Positions 59,398 through 64,000 of a stretch of DNA of 64,000 nt are shown one piece after another (position 1 is the first letter of the stretch; each line of letters opens with the position of its first letter). The notes under the pieces are model-generated. The model searched no databases. It saw nothing but the letters and a program-made list of their open reading frames with translations, and was not told where the DNA came from. A program made the translations under genes and the position numbers. This DNA is from Polaromonas sp. AET17H-212. Lineage in GTDB: Bacteria > Pseudomonadota > Gammaproteobacteria > Burkholderiales > Burkholderiaceae_C. Location of the stretch: positions 124,001 to 188,000 of the forward strand of contig NZ_NBZW01000003.1 of the NCBI RefSeq assembly GCF_002379085.1, in the 5' to 3' direction.

Positions 59398-60495
59398 GTG
59401 AAAGCTCAAGCTAAAAAGTCCAAGGTCGCGGCCAAGTCCGCTGGAAAAGCCACGTCAGCCGGCAAAGCCAAAGCCACGACCAAAGTGGCGGTCAAACCAG
59501 CGGCTTCGAAAACCGCTGTGAAAAAGCCGGCTCCGGCGGCTTCCAAAACCAAGCCCAAAGCGGTTGCCAAGCCGGTGGCCAAAACCAAAGCGGGGGCCAA
59601 GCCCAAGGCGGCGCCCGTTGCGAAAAAGCCTGCGCCCGTTGCCAAAAGCCGTCCGGCCGTCAAGGCCGTGAAATCTGCCAAACCCGCCCCTGTTGTTAAA
59701 CCCGCGGTCAAAGCCGCCAAACCTGTCACCAAGCCGGCCCCGCCGTCCGTGAAGGGCAAAGCTCCCGCCAAACCTGAAGAAAAAGTCATCATCAAAACGA
59801 TCACCAAAACGGCGGCAGCCCCCGCCGTGAAAACCCCGCCCAGCCCCGCCAGCATTGCTGCGGCGCCCGCTCCGTTGAAGACGCCGGCCCTGAAGCCAGG
59901 ACGCCGCGCCTCCTTGCGGAATTCCTCTTTTGCACCGCCGCCCGCGCCCATGATTCCGACCCACTCCCCTGACGCTGCGAAAGCCAGCTACTCCACCATT
60001 GCCGAGCGCGTGATCGCACCGCCCCCGCATGTGGCGGCCAAAAAAGATCCCAAACTCGCCAACAACTGGAAGACCAAGCAGGGGGAAGAGTTGACGGACG
60101 AAGAAGTCAAGGCCATGCCGGACTCGGAGTACATGAACGACAAGCAACTGGCCTTTTTCCGGCACAAGTTGTCCCTGCTCAAGCAGGACATCCACAACAG
60201 TGCCGGTGAAACCACCGAACACCTGCGGGAAGACACCGTGGTGGTGCCGGACCCGGCCGATCGCGCAACCATCGAAGAGGAACACGCTCTCGAGCTGCGT
60301 ACACGTGACCGTGAGCGCAAGCTGCTCAAGAAAATCGAGCAGTCGATCGCCCGCATTGACTCCGGTGACTACGGTTACTGCGACGAGACCGGCGAGGCCA
60401 TCGGTGTGGGACGCCTGATTGCCCGTCCAACGGCCAATTTGTCGCTGGAGGCGCAGCAGCGTCGTGAACTCAAGCAGAAAATGTTCGGCGACTGA
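59398..60495 (+). CDS. dksA: RNA polymerase-binding protein DksA with long Lys/Ala/Pro-rich N-terminal extension
   Basis: A 365-residue protein from GTG 59398, with GGAG upstream. Residues 1 to about 200 are a low-complexity, strongly basic Lys/Ala/Pro tail resembling histone H1 or AlgP tails. DksA proper starts near residue 243 (YMNDKQLAFFRHKLSLLKQDI), with a coiled coil to about 320 and the finger region YGYCDETGEAIGVGRLIARPTANLSLEAQQRRE. Only one cysteine (C328) of the E. coli Cys4 finger remains. DksA with ppGpp tunes rRNA and amino-acid promoters. E. coli DksA is 151 residues, so this is a large extension. The tail may add nucleic-acid binding. Confidence 0.9.
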   Translation: MKAQAKKSKVAAKSAGKATSAGKAKATTKVAVKPAASKTAVKKPAPAASKTKPKAVAKPVAKTKAGAKPKAAPVAKKPAPVAKSRPAVKAVKSAKPAPVVKPAVKAAKPVTKPAPPSVKGKAPAKPEEKVIIKTITKTAAAPAVKTPPSPASIAAAPAPLKTPALKPGRRASLRNSSFAPPPAPMIPTHSPDAAKASYSTIAERVIAPPPHVAAKKDPKLANNWKTKQGEELTDEEVKAMPDSEYMNDKQLAFFRHKLSLLKQDIHNSAGETTEHLREDTVVVPDPADRATIEEEHALELRTRDRERKLLKKIEQSIARIDSGDYGYCDETGEAIGVGRLIARPTANLSLEAQQRRELKQKMFGD

Positions 60496-60531
60496 CCTTC
60501 CTGTTGTCCACTTCCTCCTGAACCGTTGTTG

Positions 60532-62352
60532 ATGGCCAAAGAAGACACCACACCCGGCTTGCTTTCAAAAGTCGTGAAGTTCGTCCGCAACCCGGCGACG
60601 AACTGGTCCGAACTTGAAGGCAAGGAGTCGGACCGGGAGGAAGCCCTGAGCAAGCAGATGCTCAAGGAGATGATTGAGCGCAAACGCCGCAACGATTTTG
60701 TGCGCAAGCGCGAATTTGACATGCTCCGGAAAATGCGCAAGCGCGAGGCCATGACGGGCCAGGACCCTGGCGCCCGGCCGTCGTTCTTCCAGAGCAGCAT
60801 GCCGTCCAAGCCGGACGACCGTGCCGTCACGCTGAAGAAAATCGACGAGATCGAAGCCCAGATGTCCATGCAGTGGTGGAAAACCAAGCATGGAAGTGCG
60901 GCAGCGGGCGTCACCGAGCCTTCCTCGCTGGCCCCGGCGACGCTGGCCGGTCCGACCAACCTCAGCACGCATGCCCCGCTGCTGGACAACGCGCTGCCCG
61001 CCAGCTATTCGGTCACGGCGCCCAGCGCCCTGACCGCGGCACTGGCTAAAACCGGGGCTGCCGCCACGTCGCCGCAGCCGGCATCGGTCCCCAAGCTGGA
61101 GGACCGTCCTGTCGCCGTCGCGCCGCCTGCCACGCCCCCCAGGCCTGCTGCCTCCAGACCGGCCATTTCTGCGGTCTCCCGCGACGGGGAGTCTTCGGGC
61201 TTTTCGGCATCCAAATTTTCCGTGGTGGATGCCTCGGAGGTGGCGCACGACCCCGAACTGGAGGAGGCCTCCATCCGTTTTGCCAATGGCGACGATGCAG
61301 GCGCGGAAGCCGGGCTGCTCGAAACGCTGGGTCCCCAGGGAGGCCGCGCCAAGCATGCAGACACCTGGCTCGCGCTGTTTGATCTGTACCGCGCCACCGG
61401 GCAGCAGGACAAGTTCGAAAACCTGGCCGTCGAGTTTGTCGGCCGGTTTGACCGTTCAGCGCCGCAGTGGTTCTCCATGCCCGAGATGGTGCAGCAGTTG
61501 TCCCAGCCGGCCAGCTCGGCCGGCCCGGTGGCTGGCAACGGGCCGGCTGCGGACTGGATCTGCCCGTCAAAACTGGGCATCCAGACCGTGGCGGCACTGA
61601 GCGCCGCCCTGGCTCGTGCGCCCATGCCCTGGCGGCTGGACTGGAAAAATCTCAAAACCATCGATGAAAACGCCGTGGAACCCCTGTGCAAGGTGTTCAG
61701 CGGCTGGGCGGCACAACCGGTGCAACTGCGTTTCATGGGTGAGGCGCAGTTGCAGCACGTGCTGCAGGACGCGACCCCCTCAGGGGTGCGGGACACGCCC
61801 CAGGCATGGTGGCAGTTGCGCCTGGAGACCCTGCGGGTGACGCACCAGCCGGACGAGTTTGAGTTGACGGCCCTCGATTTTTGCGTGACGTACGAGGTGT
61901 CGCCACCCGCCTGGGACAGTGCGCGCTGCGACTACAAGCCGCTGGAGCCGCGCGGCAGCGCCTTGGCCGGGCAGGCCATCATTGGCGATGTTTACCGCGA
62001 TTCGGTGCCGTCCAGCCTCAGCAGCGCGCTGGAGGGCGATACCGAGATGGGCGGCAACTCCCAGATGAGCCATCTGTATGCGGTCGAACTGTCTGGCCAG
62101 ATCGAGGGCGATGCCATTGCCGTGCTCGACACGCTCGAGGCCAAGCTGATGGGCGCAGACATCATGGTGATTTCGTGCGCGAAGCTGATTCGTGTTGATT
62201 TTTCTGCAGCCGGGACCCTGCTCAACTGGGTTTCCGCCCGGGAAGCCGAAAATCGCGCCGTGCAGTTCACCGATGTCAATCGTCTGGTGGCCGCATTTTT
62301 CAACGTGATTGGCATCACCGAACATGCCCGTGTCCTGACGCGCATCGACTAG
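60532..62352 (+). CDS. Conserved protein with C-terminal STAS-like domain
   Basis: A 606-residue protein, of a type I associate with Burkholderiales next to dksA. The N-terminus (LLSKVVKFVRNPATNWSELEGKESDREEALSKQMLKEMIERKRRNDFVRKREFDMLRKMRKRE) is charged and helical. Residues about 120-230 are an Ala/Pro-rich linker, residues about 235-320 are alpha-helical (SIRFANGDDAGAEAGLL, repeat-like), and the C-terminus (VISCAKLIRVDFSAAGTLLNWVSAREAENRAVQFTDVNRLVAAFFNVIGI) has the STAS anti-sigma-antagonist fold. No phosphorylatable serine can be assigned with certainty. Function unknown. ATG 60532 starts the conserved MAKEDTTPGLLSK. Confidence 0.7.
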   Translation: MAKEDTTPGLLSKVVKFVRNPATNWSELEGKESDREEALSKQMLKEMIERKRRNDFVRKREFDMLRKMRKREAMTGQDPGARPSFFQSSMPSKPDDRAVTLKKIDEIEAQMSMQWWKTKHGSAAAGVTEPSSLAPATLAGPTNLSTHAPLLDNALPASYSVTAPSALTAALAKTGAAATSPQPASVPKLEDRPVAVAPPATPPRPAASRPAISAVSRDGESSGFSASKFSVVDASEVAHDPELEEASIRFANGDDAGAEAGLLETLGPQGGRAKHADTWLALFDLYRATGQQDKFENLAVEFVGRFDRSAPQWFSMPEMVQQLSQPASSAGPVAGNGPAADWICPSKLGIQTVAALSAALARAPMPWRLDWKNLKTIDENAVEPLCKVFSGWAAQPVQLRFMGEAQLQHVLQDATPSGVRDTPQAWWQLRLETLRVTHQPDEFELTALDFCVTYEVSPPAWDSARCDYKPLEPRGSALAGQAIIGDVYRDSVPSSLSSALEGDTEMGGNSQMSHLYAVELSGQIEGDAIAVLDTLEAKLMGADIMVISCAKLIRVDFSAAGTLLNWVSAREAENRAVQFTDVNRLVAAFFNVIGITEHARVLTRID

Positions 62353-62431
62353 CGCGGGCTGCGCGCCCCGCCGCATCGCGGGCTGCAAAAAATGCCGCCG
62401 CTGCCTGCACAACACACAGGCCGTTGCGCCG

Positions 62432-62467
62432 GGTGACCGGCACGCGGCTGCTGCGCCGGCTGTCACC
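62432..62467 (+). other. Inverted repeat after the STAS gene
   Basis: GGTGACCGGC and GCCGGCTGTCACC form a dyad with a GC-rich loop, 80 bp after the STAS gene. A run of seven or more T follows about 20 bp later (62490-62496), so it could be part of a terminator. Weak. Confidence 0.3.
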
Positions 62468-62573
62468 AGCAGGGCCTTCCAGCGCCTGTTTTTTTCCTTC
62501 CTTTTCCCGCCTGTCACCCGAGCCGACATCAGTCCGGTCCACCCCTGGCTTAACGCAACACTTTCACTGGATG

Positions 62574-62644
62574 TTCTAAGTGCTTAATTTAGAACGATTT
62601 TTAATTGAGACCTGCTTGCGAAAGTGTTTCTAAGTGCTTGATTT
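62574..62644 (+). repeat. Direct 17-bp repeats upstream of mraZ
   Basis: TTCTAAGTGCTTAATTT (62574-62590) and TTCTAAGTGCTTGATTT (62628-62644) differ at one base and start 54 bp apart. They lie in an AT-rich stretch of the 397-bp gap before mraZ, upstream of the MraZ boxes. Possible regulator sites; identity unknown. Confidence 0.6.
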
Positions 62645-62696
62645 CATTGAAAAAATTTGTAGCAAACCACTTGCATGGCAAAACTTTCCTGATAAA

Positions 62697-62730
62697 GTGG
62701 GAGAAAGTGCAATTTAGTGGTGAAAAGTGT
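62697..62730 (+). promoter_or_regulatory. MraZ boxes (four GTG direct repeats with 10-bp period)
   Basis: GTGGGAGAAA, GTGCAATTTA, GTGGTGAAAA and GTGTTCTC place GTG at 62697, 62707, 62717 and 62727, exactly 10 bp apart. MraZ binds tandem TGGGN-type repeats of this spacing upstream of its own gene in other bacteria. The last box ends about 20 bp before the mraZ start, so binding would repress dcw transcription. Confidence 0.8.
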
Positions 62731-62749
62731 TCTCAAAAGGTTTTTAACG

Positions 62750-63178
62750 GTGTTTCAAGGCGCGTCTTCTCTAGCTCTCGATACCAAGGGTCGGCTCTCT
62801 GTGCCAACCCGGCATCGCGACGTGCTCAGCGCCACCGCATCGAGCCAGCTGACCATCACCAAACACCCGCACGGTTGCCTCATGATATTCCCGCGCAACG
62901 AGTGGGAGAAATTCCGCGAACGCATTGCTTCGCTGCCGATGCAGGCACAGTGGTGGAAACGGATTTTCCTGGGCAACGCCATGGACGTTGACATGGACGC
63001 CGCCGGGCGCGTTCTGGTCTCCCCGGAATTGCGTAGCGCGGCAGGCATCAGCCGGGACACGGTGCTGCTTGGCATGGGCAGCTACTTCGAGTTGTGGGAT
63101 GCGGCGACCTATGCGGCCCAGGAGGCCGAGCAGATGAAGGGCGAAATGCCCGATGTCTTCAGAGACTTTTCATTCTGA
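62750..63178 (+). CDS. mraZ: Transcriptional regulator MraZ
   Basis: A 142-residue MraZ with the two SpoVT/AbrB-like halves: [25 protein letters not shown] (residues 2-26) and [26 protein letters not shown] (about 79-104), each holding the DxxGRxxxP/S signature. It forms a ring and represses the division and cell-wall cluster through the boxes upstream. GTG 62750, giving the usual MFQGA start, was preferred to GTG 62717, which lies inside the MraZ boxes; AAAAGG lies about nine bases before it. First gene of the dcw cluster. Confidence 0.93.
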   Translation: MFQGASSLALDTKGRLSVPTRHRDVLSATASSQLTITKHPHGCLMIFPRNEWEKFRERIASLPMQAQWWKRIFLGNAMDVDMDAAGRVLVSPELRSAAGISRDTVLLGMGSYFELWDAATYAAQEAEQMKGEMPDVFRDFSF

Positions 63179-63187
63179 AAGACGACG

Positions 63188-64000
63188 GTGCAAGACACAT
63201 GGACACACCGCACCGTCTTGTTGAACGAAGCGGTCGCAGCGCTTCAGATCAATCCGGACGGGCATTACATCGACGCGACCTTCGGGCGTGGTGGCCACTC
63301 GCGCCTCATTCTTTCGCAGCTGTCCGACCGGGGGCGGCTGACCGCCTTCGACAAGGACCCGGAGGCCATTGCCGAAGCGCAGACCATCGCCGACCCGCGT
63401 TTTTCCATCCGCCATCAGGCGTTCAGCCATCTGGGCGAGATGCCGGCGGGCAGTGCGGCGGGCATCCTGCTGGACCTGGGCATCAGCTCGCCGCAGATCG
63501 ACAACCCGGCGCGCGGTTTTTCCTTCCGCGGCGACGGTCCGCTGGACATGCGCATGGACAGCACGCGTGGCCAGAGTGTGGCCGAGTGGCTGGCCGATGC
63601 AGAGACAGACACCATTGCGGAGGTCATTCGTGAATATGGCGAAGAACGGTTTGCTGGGCAGATCGCAAAGGCGATTGATCGTCGCCGACAGGAGCGGGGC
63701 GTTATTGCAACCACCGCTGAACTGGCCGAGGTCGTGGCTGGCGCGGTCAAAACCCGCGAGCCGGGCAAGGACCCTGCAACGCGCACATTTCAGGCTTTTC
63801 GGATTTTCATCAACGCCGAGCTTGAAGAGCTGCAACAGGCGCTAGAGGCTTCGCTGAAAGTACTGCAACCGGGAGGACGTTTGGTGGTGATCAGTTTCCA
63901 TTCGCTGGAAGACCGCATCGTCAAGCAATTCATCGCCGAACATTCGCGCGAGGTGTTCGACCGCCGCGCGCCGTTTGCCGCGCCCAAGGCCATGCGGCTC
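63188..64000 (+). CDS. rsmH: 16S rRNA m4C1402 methyltransferase RsmH (3' partial)
   Basis: Begins at GTG 63188 ([16 protein letters not shown]) nine bases after mraZ, and stays open to the end of the window, giving 271 codons of about 310 expected. The SAM motif [16 protein letters not shown] is at residues 27-42, then [12 protein letters not shown], the conserved [16 protein letters not shown] and LEDRIVK near the window end. It N4-methylates C1402 of 16S rRNA in the ribosomal P site. Its position after mraZ is the standard start of the dcw cluster; ftsL and ftsI would be expected next. Confidence 0.95.
   Translation, partial: MQDTWTHRTVLLNEAVAALQINPDGHYIDATFGRGGHSRLILSQLSDRGRLTAFDKDPEAIAEAQTIADPRFSIRHQAFSHLGEMPAGSAAGILLDLGISSPQIDNPARGFSFRGDGPLDMRMDSTRGQSVAEWLADAETDTIAEVIREYGEERFAGQIAKAIDRRRQERGVIATTAELAEVVAGAVKTREPGKDPATRTFQAFRIFINAELEELQQALEASLKVLQPGGRLVVISFHSLEDRIVKQFIAEHSREVFDRRAPFAAPKAMRL

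Noticed and set aside
59406..60285. Phe/Gly/Arg-rich frames antisense to the dksA tail
   Set aside because: They are mirror products of the Lys/Ala/Pro-rich dksA extension.

Overview
The window reads as a chromosomal segment of a Burkholderiales bacterium, most likely Comamonadaceae (Polaromonas/Rhodoferax/Variovorax-like). Reasons: GC-rich coding throughout; an RNase P RNA of betaproteobacterial type; Bug-type solute-binding proteins beside LysR regulators; the dapF-DUF484-xerC, cobW-dksA and mraZ-rsmH blocks; a DksA with the betaproteobacterial cysteine-poor finger; and two families of short dispersed repeats of the kind I associate with Comamonadaceae genomes. No tRNA, prophage, IS transposase or CRISPR array is visible.

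Layout. (1) 1-24.5 kb: a large acyl-CoA catabolic island resembling the Pseudomonas acyclic-terpene (Atu) pathway. A tightly overlapped operon (4239-13089) encodes a TetR regulator, an AtuG-like SDR, biotin-dependent acyl-CoA carboxylase beta and alpha subunits, an AtuD-like acyl-CoA dehydrogenase, an AtuE-like hydratase, a second acyl-CoA dehydrogenase and a thioesterase. Facing it on the minus strand is a branched-chain-type ABC importer (livHMGF) with an AMP-forming acyl-CoA ligase and two tandem binding proteins. Divergent from livH lies a split AtuA pair plus an enoyl-CoA hydratase. The same unusual operator-like sequence precedes the TetR gene and sits in the livH/atuA divergent promoter, so one regulator probably controls uptake, activation and degradation. 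(2) 24.6-31.4 kb: an Atm1-type ABC exporter, a HypT-like LysR regulator and the gltIJKL glutamate/aspartate importer. (3) 31.5-37.2 kb: methyltransferase, secreted cupin, two truncated hemoglobins (one cut by a nonsense codon) and a divergent 1008-residue XRE/STAND/TPR regulator. (4) 37.2-43.0 kb: pyrC-NYN-DUF3025, htpX, an FAD dehydrogenase and rnpB. (5) 43.1-49.9 kb: a maleate-isomerase/Bug/LysR locus, a NUDIX-metallo-beta-lactamase fusion, a second Bug protein and an MltB-like lipoprotein. (6) 50.0-51.3 kb: a scar with debris of two gene families next to an AT-rich orphan gene. (7) 51.3-64 kb: core genes dapF, DUF484, xerC, a degenerate GGDEF sensor, rlmI, a CobW GTPase, dksA with a long Lys/Ala/Pro tail, a STAS protein, mraZ and rsmH, which runs off the window.

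The most unusual structural signal is an approximately 50-bp repeat present at least 11 times. Several copies lie inside open reading frames without breaking them; all four copies in sense orientation within genes are read in the same codon frame. Signs of gene decay (an 8-bp duplication in a YCII gene, a TAC-to-TAG change in a globin, gene fragments at 50.1 kb) are also visible. All function calls are from reading the sequence and family knowledge; no database search was run.
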